From: Purshia tridentata
Taxonomy: Eukaryota > Streptophyta > Magnoliopsida > Rosales > Rosaceae
DNA: 64,000 bases
Assembly: GCA_003254885.1 (NCBI GenBank)
Contig: QANT01006826.1
Span: 1 to 64,000, forward strand
Reading direction: 5' to 3'
Within the stretch, counting starts at the first letter, position 1. Every line of letters begins with the position of its first letter. Positions 1 through 11,422 of this stretch are shown piece after piece. Under the pieces are notes generated by a model. It was not told the origin of the DNA, searched no databases, and was given only the letters and a program-made list of their open reading frames with translations. The position numbers and the translations under genes are program-made.

Positions 1-347
1 GCATAGTTTCACTTATTTATTTCAATTATTCATTTTTCTCGAATGATGTAATTCCTTTAGATATGCTCTGAGATCACTTTGAGGTGACNCTTTAGATATG
101 CTCTGAGATCACTTTGAGGTGACCATTTTGGGTTGGGTTGTTGTTTTGACTATTATTTTTGTTAAGAGATTATTTGTTAAGATTCTCTGGTTACTGTTGA
201 GTTTTAACAGGGCATATCTCATTTTTAGGTAAGGTTTTTTTAACAAAGGAGATGCTGCCGAATTTTCGGTAGGATTGGAGCCTATGTCGTGAGATGTGGC
301 GTTCCCAACAGGGTCGTCTCAGGGTAAACTCTGGGGCGGTCCTGTCA
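1..347 (+). mobile_element. Right end of a Ty3/gypsy-like LTR (partial)
   Basis: This non-satellite sequence ends in GGGGCGGTCCTGTCA, after which the satellite begins. The LTRs of the gypsy element at 56,529-62,669, read on their sense strand, end in GGGGAGGGTCCTGTCA. They also share a TGCCG…TTCGGTAGGAT-like stretch about 90 bases before that end. I infer the tail of an LTR from a related but different subfamily, truncated by the window edge. An ambiguous base at 89 separates two exact 34-bp copies, probably an assembly join. Confidence 0.55.
55..123. repeat. Exact 34-bp direct repeat separated by one N
   Basis: Positions 55-88 and 90-123 are identical, with an N at 89. Two identical ends meeting at an N look like an unmerged contig overlap rather than a biological duplication. 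Confidence 0.8.
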
Positions 348-2810
348 TTAGGTGTTAAGAATGCACAAATACATCATTTAAGTGCGCACTTCCAATTTGA
401 TTGAAGTTGCACAAAAACGTGTTCGGTTGGTAAGAAAGACATGGAGGAGCACCTTCTCATTCTTGAATTAGTTTTGCTAGCCCGCAAGAAGCACATTTCG
501 TGTTGGGAAGGAACGAAAACTTCATATCGGTGCATACTCAGTGTAACTTTGTCCAACCAGCACCAAAACGTTTCCAGTTGGGAAGAAAGACATGAGGAAG
601 CACTTTCTCGTGTCTCTAATGGCGTTCTTGACCAAAAGAACCACTTTAGGTGCTAAGAATGCACGAAAACATCATTTCGGTGCACACTAAGCACAATTTA
701 GTGAAAGGTTGACCAAAACGTGCTCGGTTGACAATAAAGACATAGGGAAGCACTTTTTCATGTTTGGATTAGCGTTCTAGGCCTAAAGAACTACTTTAGG
801 TGTGAAGAACGCAGGAATACATCATTTCGGCGCACACTGAGTCCAATTTGGTTGAAGTTTTACCAAAACGTGCTTGGTCGACATGAATGACCTGGGGAAG
901 CACTTTCTCATGTCTCGATTAGCGTGCTACCTGCAAAGAACCACTATGGGTGTTAAGAATGCACGAAAACATCTTTTCGGTGGACAGGCAGTACAATTGG
1001 GTTAATGTTACGCCAAAACACTATTGGTTGGCAAGAAAGACATGGGGAAGTACTTTCCCTTGCTTCGATTAGCGTTCTAGCAAAAAAAAGCAGATTTCGT
1101 GCTTAGATGGGACGAAAACATCATTTCGGTTCATACTCAGTCTAATTTCATCCAAAATGCATCTAAACGTGCTCGGTTGGCAAAAAAGGCATAGGGAAGC
1201 ACATTCTCATGTCTCGATTAGCATGTCAGCCCTAGAGAACAAATTTATGGGTTAAGAATGCACGAAAACATCATGTCAATGCACAAAACAAAGTCAAATT
1301 TGGTTAAAGTTGCACCAAAATGTGCCTGATTGGCAGAAAAGACATGGAACCACTTTCTCATGCCTCAATTAGCGTTCCAGCCCTAAAGAACTTCTCTAGG
1401 TGTTAAGAATACATGAGTACGCCATTTCAGTGCACAGGTATTGCAAATTTGTTTAACGTCGCCCCAAAATGTGCCCGGATGGCAAGAAACACATGGACAA
1501 CCACCTTCTCATGTTTAAATTTGTGTTCTCACCCAAATGAACCACCTTCACATGTTTAAATTTGCGTTCTCACCCAAACGAACCACTTTAGGTACTTAGA
1601 ATGCACGAATCCAATTTGGTTGCAGTTGCACAAAAACGTGTTCAGTTGGCAAGAAACACACGGGGAAGCAATTTCTCGTGCTTGGATTAGCATTCTATCC
1701 CAAATGAACTAGTTTAGGTGTAAAGAATGCACGAGTAAGTCATTTCGGTGAACACTAAGTCCAATTTCATTATAGATGCACGAAAACTTGCTTGATTGGA
1801 AAAAAAGAGATGGAGAATCACTTTCTCATGCTTGGATTAGCATTCTAGCCCAAATGAATCACTATAGGTGTCAAGAATGCTCAAATATGTCTTTTCGATG
1901 TACGTTGAGTCCAATTTTTTTCAAGTTGCACCAAAACATGCTTGGTTGGCAAGAAAGACGTGGGGAAGATCTTTCTCATGTCTCGATTAGCATGCTAGCC
2001 CTAAAGAACCACTTTAGGTCTTAAGAATGCAAGAACACGTCATTTCGGTGCACACTTAGTCCAATTTGTTGAAAGTTGCACGAAAACGACACTTCGGTGC
2101 ACACTGAGTGCAATTTGGTTAAAGTTGCACCAAAACGTGCTCGGTTGGCAAGAAAGACGTGGAGGAGCACTTTCTCGTTCTTGAGTTAGTTTTGCTAGCC
2201 CGGAAGAAGCACATTTCGTGTTGAGAAGGAACGAAAACTTCATTTCGGTGCATACTCAGTGTGCCTTCGTCCAACTGGCACCAAAACGTTCCCACTTGGG
2301 AAGAAAGACATGGGAAAGCACTTTCTTGTGTCTCGAATGACGTTCTGGACGAAAAGAACCACTTTAGGTGCTAAGAATGCACGAAAACGTCATTTTGGTG
2401 CACACTAAGTACAATTTAGTGAAAGGTGGACCAAAACGTGCTCAGTCGACATGAAAGACATGGGGTAGCACTTTCTCATGTCTCGATTAGCGTGCTACCC
2501 GAAAAGAACCACTTTTAGTATTAAGAATGGACGAAAACGTCATTTCGATGCACACAAAGTACAATTGGGTTAACGTTGCACCAAAACACTATTGGTTGGC
2601 AAGAAAGACATGGGGAAGCACTTTCCCATGCTTCAATTAGCGTTCTAGCCAAAAAGAAGCACATTTCGTGTTTAGATGGGATGAAAATATCATTTCGGTG
2701 CATAGTTAGTCTAATTTCCTCCAAAATGCACCAAAACGTGCCCGGTTGGCAAAAAAGGCATGGGAAAGCAAATTCTCATATCTTGATTAGCGTGCCAGCC
2801 CTAGAGAACA

Positions 2811-3450
2811 ACTTTATGCGTTAAGTTCACGAAAACGTCATTTCAATGCACAACACTAAGTCGAATTTGGTTAAAGTTGCACCAAAACGTGCCTAGTTGG
2901 CACGATAGACATGGGGAACCACTTTCTCATGTCTCGATTAGCGTTCTAGCCTTAAAGAACTCCTCTAGGTGTTAAGAATACAGGAATACGTCATTTCAGT
3001 GCACAGGTTGTCCAAATTTGTTTAAGGTTGCGCTAAAACGTGCCCGGATGGTAAGAAACACATGGGGAACCATCTTCTAACGTTTCAATTTGCGTTCTCA
3101 CCCAAAGGAACCACTTTAGGTGTTAAGAAAACTTTATGCGTTAAGTTCACGAAAACGTCATTTCAGTGCACAACACTAAGTCGAATTTGGTTAAAGTTGC
3201 ACCAAAACGTGCCTAGTTGGCACGATAGACATGGGGAACCACTTTCTCATGTCTCGATTAGCGTTCTAGCCCTAAAGAACTCCTCTAGGTGTTAAGAATA
3301 CACGAATACGTCATTTCAGTGCACAGGTTGTCCAAATTTGTTTAAGGTCGCGCCAAAACGTGCCCGGATGGTAAGAAACACATGGGGAACCATCTTCTAA
3401 CGTTTCAATTTGGATTCTCACCCAAAGGAACCACTTTAGGTGTTAAGAAT
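2811..3450 (+). repeat. 320-bp tandem duplication within the satellite
   Basis: The block beginning ACTTTATGCGTTAAGTTCAC at 2811 recurs at 3131 and runs on with very few differences. It covers about two monomers. The near identity compared with the usual monomer divergence marks a recent local duplication. Confidence 0.8.
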
Positions 3451-4150
3451 GCATAAATACATCGTTTAAGTACACACCGAGTCCAATTTGGTTGTAGTTG
3501 CAGAAAAACGTGTTCAGTTGGCAACAAACACACGGGGAAGCAATTTCTCATGCTTGGATTAGCAGTCTAGCCCGATTGAACTAGTTTAGGGGTTAANGCA
3601 CGAAATCGTCATTTCGGTGCACACTGAGCACAATTTAGTTAAAGTTGCACCAAAACGTGCTCGGTTGACAAGAAAGACATGGGGAAGCACTTTCTCATGT
3701 TTGGATTAGTTTTCTAGCCCAAATGAACTAGTTTAGGTGTAAAGAATGCACGAATAAGTCATTTCGGGGCACATTAAGTCCAATTTCGTTATAGATGCAC
3801 CAAAACGTGCTCGATTGGCAAAAAAGACATGGGGAATCACTTTCTCATGGTTGGATTAGCGTTCTAGCCCAAATGAACCACTGTAGGTGTCAACAATGCT
3901 CAAATATGTCTTTTCAGTGCACGCTAAGCCTAATTTATTTCAAGTTTCACCAAAACATACTTGGTTGGCAAGAAAGACGTGGGGAAGATCTGCCTCATGT
4001 CTCGATTAGCATGATAGCCCTAAAGAACCACTTTAGGTCTTAAGAATGAACGAACACGTCATTTCGGTGCACACTTAGTCCAATTTGTTGAAAGTTGCAC
4101 GAAAACGACACTTCGGTGCACACTGAGTGCAATTTGGTTAAAGTTGCACC

Positions 4151-4654
4151 AAAACGTGCTTGGTTGGCAAGAAAGACGTGGAGGAGCATTTTCTCGTTCT
4201 TGAGTTAGTTTTGCTAGCCCGCAAGAAGCACATTTCGTGTTGAGAAGGAACGAAAACTTCATTTCGGTGCATACTCAGTGTGCCTTCGTCCAACTAGCAC
4301 CAAAACGTTCCCAGTTGGGAAGAAAGACATGGGAAAGCACTTTCTTGTGTCTCGAATGACGTTCTGGACAAAAAACCACTTTAGGTGCTAAGAATGCACG
4401 AAAAAACGTGCTTGGTTGGCAAGAAAGACGTGGAGGAGCACTTTCTCGTTCTTGAGTTAGTTTTGCTAGCTCGCAAGAAGCACATTTCGTGTTGAGAAGG
4501 AACGAAAACTTCATTTCGGTGCATACTCAGTGTGCCTTCGTCCAACTGGCACCAAAACGTTCCCGGTTGGGAAGAAAGACATGGGAAAGCACTTTCTTGT
4601 GTCTCGAATGACGTTTTGGACGAAAAAACCACTTTAGGTGCTAAGAATGCACGA
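4151..4654 (+). repeat. ~252-bp tandem duplication within the satellite
   Basis: The stretch starting AAAACGTGCTTGGTTGGCAA at 4151 is repeated from 4403, including the AGAAGCACATTTCGTGTTGAG part. This extra piece explains why nearby blocks repeat at 2,270 bp while the hybrid-monomer anchors before it are 2,019 bp apart. Confidence 0.75.
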
Positions 4655-5703
4655 AAACGTCATTTTGGTGCACACTGAGTGCAATTTAGTGAAAGGTGGA
4701 CCAAAACGTGCTCAGTCGACATGAAAGACATGGGGAAGCACTTTCTCATGTCTCGATTAGCGTGCTACCCGAAAAGAACCACTTTTGGTATTAAGAATGG
4801 ACGAAAACGTCATTTCGGTGCACACAAAGTACAATTGGGTTAACGTTGCACCAAAACACTATTGGTTGGCAAGAAAGACATGGGGAAGCACTTTCCCATG
4901 CTTCAATTAGCGTTCTAGCAAAAAAGAAGCGCATTTCGTGTTTAGATGGGATGAAAACATCATTCGGGTGCATAGTTAGTCTAATTTCCTCCAAAATGCA
5001 CCAAAACGTGCCCGGTTGGCAAAAAAGGCATGGGAAAGCACATTCTCATGTCTTGATTAGCGTGCCAGCCCTAGAGAACAACTTTATGCGTTAAGTTCAC
5101 GAAAACGTCATTTTAGTGCACAACACTAAGTCGAATTTGGTTAAAGTTGCACCAAAACGTGCCTAGTTGGCACGATAGACATGGGGAACCACTTTCTCAT
5201 GTCTCGATTAGCTTCTAGCCTTAAAGAACTCCTCTAGGTGTTAAGAATACACGAATACGTCATTTCAGTGCACAGGTTGTCCAAATTTGTTTAAGGTCGC
5301 ACCAAAACGTCCCTGGATGGTAAGAAACACATGCGGAACCATCTTCTAACGTTTTAATTTGCGTTCTCACCCAAAGGAACCACTTTAGGTGTTAAGAATG
5401 CATAAATACATCGTTTAAGTGCACACCGAGTCCAATTTGGTTGTAGTTGCAGAAAAACGTGTTCAGTTGGCAAGAAACACACGGGGAAGCAATTTCTTAT
5501 GCTTGGATTAGCAGTCTAGCCCTATTGAACTAGTTTAGGGGTTAAAAATGCACGAATACATCATTTAAGTGCACACTGAGTCCAATGTGGTTGCAGTTGC
5601 ACAAAAATGTGTTCGGTTGGGAAGAAACACACGGGGAAGCACTTTCTCATGTTTGGATTAGTTTTCTAGCCCAAATGAACTAGTTTAGGTGTAAAGAATG
5701 CAC

Positions 5704-5941
5704 GAATAAGTCATTTTGGGGCACATTAAGTCCAATTTCGTTATAGATGCACCAAAACATGCTCGATTGGCAAAAAAGACATGGGAAATCACTTTCTCAT
5801 GGTTGGATTAGCGTTCTAGCCAGAATAAGTCATTTTGGGGCACATTAAGTCCAATTTTGTTATAGATGCACCAAAACATGCTCGATTGGCAAAAAAGACA
5901 TGGGGAATCACTTTCTCATGGTTGGATTAGCGTTCTAGCCC
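5704..5941 (+). repeat. 119-bp tandem duplication (shortened monomer)
   Basis: GAATAAGTCATTTTGGGGCA at 5704 recurs at 5823, and the two copies are almost identical. The join falls inside the TTCTAGCC segment, so the duplicated unit is shorter than a full monomer. Confidence 0.8.
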
Positions 5942-8346
5942 AAATGAACCACTGTAGGTGTCAACAATGCTCAAATATGTCTTTTTAGTGCACGCTAAGC
6001 CTAATTTATTTCAAGTTGCACCAAAACATACTTGGTTGGCAAGAAAGACGAGGGGAAGATCTGCCTCATGTCTCGATTAGCATGATAGCCCTAAAGAACC
6101 ACTTTAGGTCTTAAGAATGCACGAACAAGTCATTCGGTGCACACTTAGTCCAATTTGTGTAAAGTTGCACGAAAACGACACTTCACTGCACACTGAGTAC
6201 AATTTGGTTAAAGTTGCACCAAAACGGGCTCGGTTGGCAAGAAAGACGTGGAGGAGCACTTTCTCATTCTTGAATTAGTTTTGCTAGCCCGCAAGAAGCA
6301 CATTTCGAGTTGAGAAGGAACGAAAACTGCATTTCATTGTAAACTCAGTGTAACTTCATGCAACTAGCACCAAAACGTTCCCGGTTGGGAAGAAAGACAT
6401 GGTGAAGCACTTTCTCATGTCTTGAATGGCGTTCTTGACCAAAAGAACCCCTTTAGGTGCTAAGAATGCACGAAAACGTCATTTTGGTGCACACTGAGCA
6501 CAATTTAGTCAAAGTTTGACCAAAACATGCTCGGTTGACATGAAAGACATGGGGAAGCACTTTCTCAAGTTTGGATTACCGTTCTAGTCCTAAAGAACCA
6601 CTTTAGGTGTGAAGAACGTAGGAATACGCCATGTCGGCGCACACTGAGTCCAATTCAGTTGAAGTTGTACCAAAACGTGCTTGGTCGGCATGAAAGGCAT
6701 GGGGAAGCACTTTCTCATGTCTTGATTAGCGTGCTACCCGCAAAGAACCACTTTGGGTGTTAAGAATGCGTGAAAACGTCATTTCGATGCACACGGAGTG
6801 CAATTGGGTTAATGTTGCGCCAAAACACTATTGGTTGGCATGAAAGGCATGGGGAAGCACTTTCTCATGTCTTGATTAGCGTGCTAGTCGCAAAGAACCA
6901 CTTTGGGTGTTAAAAATGCACGAAAACGTCATTTTGGTGCACACTGAGTACAATTTAGTGAAAGGTGGACCAAAACGTGCTCAGTTGACATGAAAGACAA
7001 GGGGAAGCACTTTCTCATGTCTCGATTAGCGTGCTACCCGAAAAGAACCACTTTTGGTATTAAGAATGGACAAAAATGTCATTTCGGTGCACACAAAGTA
7101 CAATTGGGTTAATGTTGCACCAAAACACTATTGGTTGGCAAGAAAGACATGGGGAAGCACTTTCCCATGCTTCAATTAGCGTTCTAGCCAAAAAGAAGCA
7201 CATTTCGTGTTTAGATGGGATGAAAACATCATTTCGGTGCATAGTTAGTCTACTTTCCTCCAAAATGCACCAAAACGTGCCCGGTTGGCAAAAAAGGCAT
7301 GGGAAAGCACATTCTCATGTCTCGATTAGCGTGCCAGCCCTAGAGAACAACTTTATGCGTTAAGAATTCACGAAAACATCATTTCAGTGCACGCTAAGTC
7401 GAATTTGGTTAAAGTTGCACCAAAATGTGCCTGGTTGGCACGAGGGACATGGCGAACCACTTTCTCATGTTTCAATTAGCGTTCTAGGCCTAAAGAACTC
7501 CTCTAGGTGTTAATAATACACTAATACGTCATTTTGGTGAACAGGTAGTCCAATTTGTTAAAGGTCGCACCAAAACGTGCCCGGATGGCAAGAAACACAT
7601 GGGGAATCCCCTTCTCACCTTTGAATTTGCGTTCTATTCCAAATGAACCGCTTTAAGAGTGCACAAATACATCATTGAAGTGCACACCGAGTCCAATTTG
7701 GTGGAAGTTGCACAAAAACGTGTTCGGTTGGCAAGAAACACACGGGGAAGCACTTTCTCATGCTTGGATTAGATTGCTAGTCGAAATTAACTATTTTACG
7801 TGTAAAGAATGCACGAATAAGTCAGTTCGGGGCACACTAAGTCCGATTTCGTTATAGATGCACCGAAACGTGCTCGATTGGCAAAAAAGACACGGGGAAT
7901 CACTTTCTCATGCTTGGATTAGTGTTTTAGCCCAAATGAACCTCTGTAGGTGTTAAGAATGCTCAAATATGTCTTTTCGGTGCATGTTGAGCCCAATTTA
8001 GTTCTTGTTTTTGGTAAATAAATGAATCAATAAGACGAAAAGGAGAAACTACAACATACAAGGGGCATACCCCAGGAAATCAAACAACCTACTCCAAAGG
8101 TATGGGGCTACTAAAGCTTAACAAGAGAAAACAAACAAACCAAGGCCAAAGCAACAACAAAAAGTAGCCATGGCATCCAGAAAACACCAAGGATCAGGAG
8201 ACCACAATAACACCATTACTCTCCCAAAAGCCACTCCCTCGGAATGGGGTGAAGAGTGGAGGAGATAGAGAAAAGCCGGTAGCTAATTGAATTGATAATC
8301 ACCTTAAGCCAAGAGGACGGATTCATTGCTTCCTTTTTGAAAATGC

Positions 8347-8494
8347 GATTATTTCTTTCCCTCCAAAAAGAATAAACTGCTACTGCCAAACAAAGCTTCT
8401 TGATAATGGTCCTTATGTGAGATTATTTCTTTCCCTCCAAAAAGAATAAACTGCTGCTGCCAAACAAAGGTTCTTGATAATGGTCCTTATGTGC
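8347..8494 (-). repeat. 74-bp tandem duplication near the LINE 1 3' end
   Basis: GATTATTTCTTTCCCTCCAA at 8347 recurs at 8421. The two 74-bp copies differ at a few bases. The duplication falls at the end of the ORF2 C-terminal reading frame and extends the 3' region. Confidence 0.85.
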
Positions 8495-8982
8495 TTCCCC
8501 TTCCAAGAAGTAGCAGCCCCAACCACCAAATCTGGCCGAGAGAGGGCAAAGACCGAGCCTCCACACCTGGCCATTAAACCCTCCCAAATCTCTTTGCTAA
8601 AGGGGCATTCAAAGAAAAGATGAGAATGAGTTTCCACCTCCCTCCTGCACAGAACACAAGTGGTTTCCACACTAGGCTTATACACATGAACGCGATTAGC
8701 TGTAGCTAGCCTTTCACAGATAGCAAGCCAAAGGATAAAGCCCATTCGAGGAATATTGTTGCTGAACCACACAAGCTTATGCCAAGGAACTCTCGGGGAA
8801 TGGTCCCTCAAGGTCTCCCAAGTTGAGGCAGCTATGTAAACACCAGAGGTGGAGGGCAGCCAAATAATGGAGTCTTCAATACCATTCTGAGGAGTATAAG
8901 GCAGCATGAGTTGCTTAATCCCCAATAATTCAGGGGAGTTAGAAAACCAGACACTCCCACCTATTCTTGGACACAATTTCAC
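8413..8982 (-). pseudogene. LINE 1 ORF2 C-terminal fragment (RVT zinc-binding domain)
   Basis: A 189-codon frame resembling the zinc-binding region found downstream of reverse transcriptase in plant LINEs. Visible features are VPWHKLVWFSNNIPRMGFIL, a CVLC pair and HSHLFFECPFSKEIW, which give the Cys/His set of the zf-RVT family, then WKGKHIRTIIKNLCLAAAVY and SFWRERNN at the end. The same blocks occur in LINE 2 at 41,151-41,864, which supports the call. In an intact LINE this domain belongs to the ORF2 polyprotein and probably helps bind element RNA. The upstream fragment overlaps it in another frame (8939-8982), so a frameshift separates them. The 74-bp duplication lies at its downstream end. 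It is a dead remnant. Confidence 0.85.
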
Positions 8983-9952
8983 TCACCATAGCATTCCTAT
9001 GAAGACCAGAATCATAAATCACCCTCTCCCCCCAAACCGAAACAATGGGACCCCTAGGATGCCAATTGTAAAACCATAAAGCCGTTCTAGCACCATTTCC
9101 AATTTTGTGGATAATGAGAGTGTCGCTGCCCCTATCCGGAATGCAAGGAGCATGCCAAAGGTTTTTGTAAAATGTGACCACCTCCTCTTTAATATTGTCA
9201 CACCCTTCCACGATTGTGACATCCCCCTTAGTAATGGAAGTGATCTTGTTTAAATTCCTCCTACCCAAGGTGGACTTGAAGAAGAAAGCCGAGGTCCTAT
9301 CCCCTTCCTTTAACCAACGAATACAGGACTTTTGTTTATTGAAAAGCTCCTCCTCCTCAAGAGCCTTAGCATACTCCCTGACCAAACTGCTTTCTTGATC
9401 CCTTAGGCCAATATCACAAGGGTTAGCTACCAACCCTCTTTGGCAGATCAAGAGGTGGTGCTTGGCAGAAATAGTGTTATGAAACACATTCCCCACCCTA
9501 CTCTTGTTAAGCTTCTTAAGCTCCTCTTTGATCAACTTGAGCTTCTTGGCAACTTGGAATTGATAGGATCCGCACCGAGCAACAAGGGGAAGGAAGTCCT
9601 CCCTTTTAGTCATGAAGTTAAAGAACTTGAAAGGACACTTTCTAACCCTTGGGGAAATCCCCAAATTTACTAAGCAAGGACTATGATCCAAAATCCTTGG
9701 TATAGGCAAAACAGCCCCTGAGTTTTCAAACTTTATGCACCAAGCTTCATTGACCATTACTCTATCTAACTTCTTTGAAACACACCCCGAGGAAGGTCTT
9801 TTATTACTCCAAGTGCAAAGAGAACGGGTAAACCGAAGATCATTAATTTCAATCTCCTCAATGCACTTCTGAAAATCTACCATGGCGCAAGTGGTACTAT
9901 TGGAACCTCCCATGATTTCATTGGAAGAACGGGCCACATTGAAGTCCCCCAT
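8939..9952 (-). pseudogene. LINE 1 ORF2 fragment: endonuclease C-terminus joined to a post-RT segment
   Basis: A 337-codon frame. It opens with MGDFNVA, the catalytic GDFN of APE-type LINE endonucleases, and carries LDHSPCLVNLG, the SDH-like catalytic histidine box. It then shows the linker found between endonuclease and RT (KKLKLIKEELKKLNKSRVGN, RWLKEGDRTSAFFFKS). After FYKNLWHAPCIPDRG it passes directly to LIIHKIGNGARTALWFYNWH, which in LINE 2 lies after the reverse transcriptase at about 41,020. The RT palm (the DFRP, SPYLF and FVDD boxes) is therefore deleted, roughly 3 kb by comparison with LINE 2, near 9,130. An in-frame TAG at 9989-9991 separates this frame from the endonuclease N-terminus. 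It is not functional. Confidence 0.85.
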
Positions 9953-9988
9953 TATAACCCAAGGCTGGTTCGAACAAAGAGAATAGGT

Positions 9989-10368
9989 CTACTCCAAACT
10001 GCTCCATAAATCCCGCCGCATTCCATTATCATTTAAGCCACAAACAAAAGAAACATAAAACTCAACATTGCACTGAAGGCGAGTAACCCTATAATATACC
10101 ACTTGGGCCGACTCATTCAATTTAACAAGGCTAAAAACACTGGGGTTCCAAGCAACCAAAATCCTCCCATGATCACTAGAATCATAGTTATCATCCACAC
10201 TCCAATTATGGAAAATCAAATTAGACACAAAACCCTTGTTGCACTTCGTGACCCTTGTTTCAACAATGCTAATAAGGGAGAGCTTGTTATCATGCACAAA
10301 ATCTGAATTTCCGCATGTTTAGAGGGTGCATTGAGACCCCTAATGTTCCAACAAGCAAACTTGATCAT
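9989..10368 (-). pseudogene. LINE 1 ORF2 start: endonuclease N-terminal fragment
   Basis: ORF2 begins at the ATG 10366-10368 (MIKFACWNIRGLNAP), where its start overlaps the ORF1 stop as ATGA. The frame is lost after about 20 codons by an apparent one-base loss near 10,310. It resumes as VHDNKLSLISIVETRV (the VETR glutamate of the APE-like fold), then HGRILVAWNPSVFSLVK, and stops at TAG 9989-9991 just before the GDFN block. The layout matches LINE 2 at 36,064-36,474. The encoded endonuclease would nick target DNA for target-primed reverse transcription, but this copy is broken. Confidence 0.82.
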
Positions 10369-10727
10369 TGAGAAGGTTTAGAAGATGTACCTGGGGGAAG
10401 GCTGCCACCCTTGCTTGCTGACTTCATTTTAGTGTTCTTCTTTTTCTTCTTATTTGAGGAGTTCCCAGCCACTAATCTAGGCCCACCAATATTCTTGCCT
10501 AAGATCTTGCTCGGCCAAAGAGACTTATCCGGGGAAGCGGTATTAGGCTCACTATTGCTATCAGAATTCACTTCCACATCAAGAGCTTGGAAGGAATTAG
10601 AAGTGTGAGTCTTGGGGGTAGGAGAAGAGGGTTCACTTTCCACTTGAATGCTGCATGAAGTCGCATCACTCTTAAAATTTCGAACAACCCCAATTACTTG
10701 AATTGGTTGATTATAGTAGGCCAGCAA
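10365..10727 (-). pseudogene. LINE 1 ORF1 C-terminal tail (acidic/serine then lysine-rich)
   Basis: A 120-codon frame ending in the TGA at 10365-10367 that overlaps the ORF2 ATG. It has a serine- and acid-rich stretch (EVNSDSNSEPNTASPDKSLW), then PSKILGKNIGGPRLVAG and a basic run NKKKKKNTKMKSASKGG typical of nucleic-acid-binding tails. LINE 2 has the same order at 35,783-36,067. It is out of frame with the zinc-knuckle fragment upstream, which it overlaps by 34 bp (10694-10727). Confidence 0.8.
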
Positions 10728-11017
10728 TGCTTCCCATTGTCAGCTCCTGCACCAGCTTTGGTGTTAACCACAATGCTTTCTTTAGTGCCTTCCTCACTAG
10801 ATGTCAAGATGGTAGGAGCAGCCTCAATAAACTTCTTCTTAACCCACACCAAATTTTTAGGAGAGGATGGGTAGTTACCCGTTGTGTGCCCAAAGGTTTT
10901 GCAAGATGTGCATATTTTAGGTTTCCTTTGGAATTCAACCTTAATCTCCAATGGGAGACCTTCATGGAGCATCAAATCAAAGGACTCAACAAGCTCTGAA
11001 TTTGCGTCAACCTCCAC
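10694..11017 (-). pseudogene. LINE 1 ORF1 zinc-knuckle fragment
   Basis: A 107-codon frame with VEVDANSELVESFDLMLH-like sequence followed by KICTSCKTFGHTTGNYPS. This is a CCHC knuckle in which the last cysteine position holds tyrosine; LINE 2 keeps the cysteine (CTLCKSFGHLNGSC). Such knuckles bind element RNA in the ORF1 ribonucleoprotein. The overlap with the DUF4283 frame upstream (10972-11017) shows another frameshift. Confidence 0.8.
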
Positions 11018-11397
11018 ACATATCCTAACAAAGGAACTCTTTGGCGATTCTCGGTGAGGCTATCAGCATAGAAGGGCCTTCTGACCGCACTTGCTATGTA
11101 GCTAAGACCCTCCTCAATCCAAAATTCATGAGGAATGTTAAAAAACTTGACCCAAATGGGAATTTTGGAATGGGACTCTTTAGTGAGTATCAGACCAGGT
11201 TGCCATTTCTTAATAAATAAGGGCTTACCTGCAAAAAGCCATGGACCAGCCTCCAAAATGGCTACACAAACCTCTGCCTTATTGAACTTAAAGAAAAAGA
11301 AGCCATTGTCATTAGCTAGGACCTCCACCAGCCCCTTGTTGCCCCAAACCCTAAAAGCAATGGATTTCACCAAAGAGAAAGGGAGCTTTTTTTTCAA
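10972..11397 (-). pseudogene. LINE 1 ORF1 DUF4283 domain
   Basis: A 141-codon frame with the characteristic plant LINE ORF1 fold. It reads KKLPFSLVKSIAFRVWGNKG, then FFFFKFNKAEVCVAILEAGP, WLFAGKPLFIKKWQPG and IPIWVKFFNIPHEFW, ending with YIASAVRRPFYAD. I recognise this as DUF4283, the RNA-binding-like module that precedes the zinc knuckle. The aligned LINE 2 domain (34,888-35,745) agrees block by block. The frame is lost after RQRVPLLGYV, where LINE 2 continues into CVEVDASLEL. Confidence 0.85.
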
Positions 11398-11422
11398 TCA
11401 AATACCCAACAATACAATTTTC

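Larger units (their letters stand above)
348..8000 (+). repeat. ~150-bp satellite array, left block segment 1
   Basis: Head-to-tail monomers of about 150 bp. Recognisable parts in order are AAGAATGCACGAAAACGTC, ATTTCGGTGCACACTGAGT, GTTGCACCAAAACGTGCTCG, GTTGGCAAGAAAGACATGGG, GAAGCACTTTCTCATGTCTC and CTAAAGAACCACTTTAGGTG. A hybrid monomer containing a partial duplication of about 57 bp (GCACGAAAACGACACTTCGG) recurs with anchors at 2041, 4060 and 6131, giving higher-order periods of 2,019 and 2,071 bp. The 2.5-7.4 kb part is the most homogeneous: the stretches starting at 2521, 4791 and 7060 are near-identical (offsets 2,270 and 2,269). An N lies at 3597. The segment ends at the target duplication of LINE 1 (7990-8000). 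Open frames of 60-95 codons here are a by-product of a monomer length divisible by three. Confidence 0.97.

Noticed and set aside
9174-9673. Plus-strand frames over LINE 1
   Set aside because: Shadow frames antisense to clear ORF2 domains.
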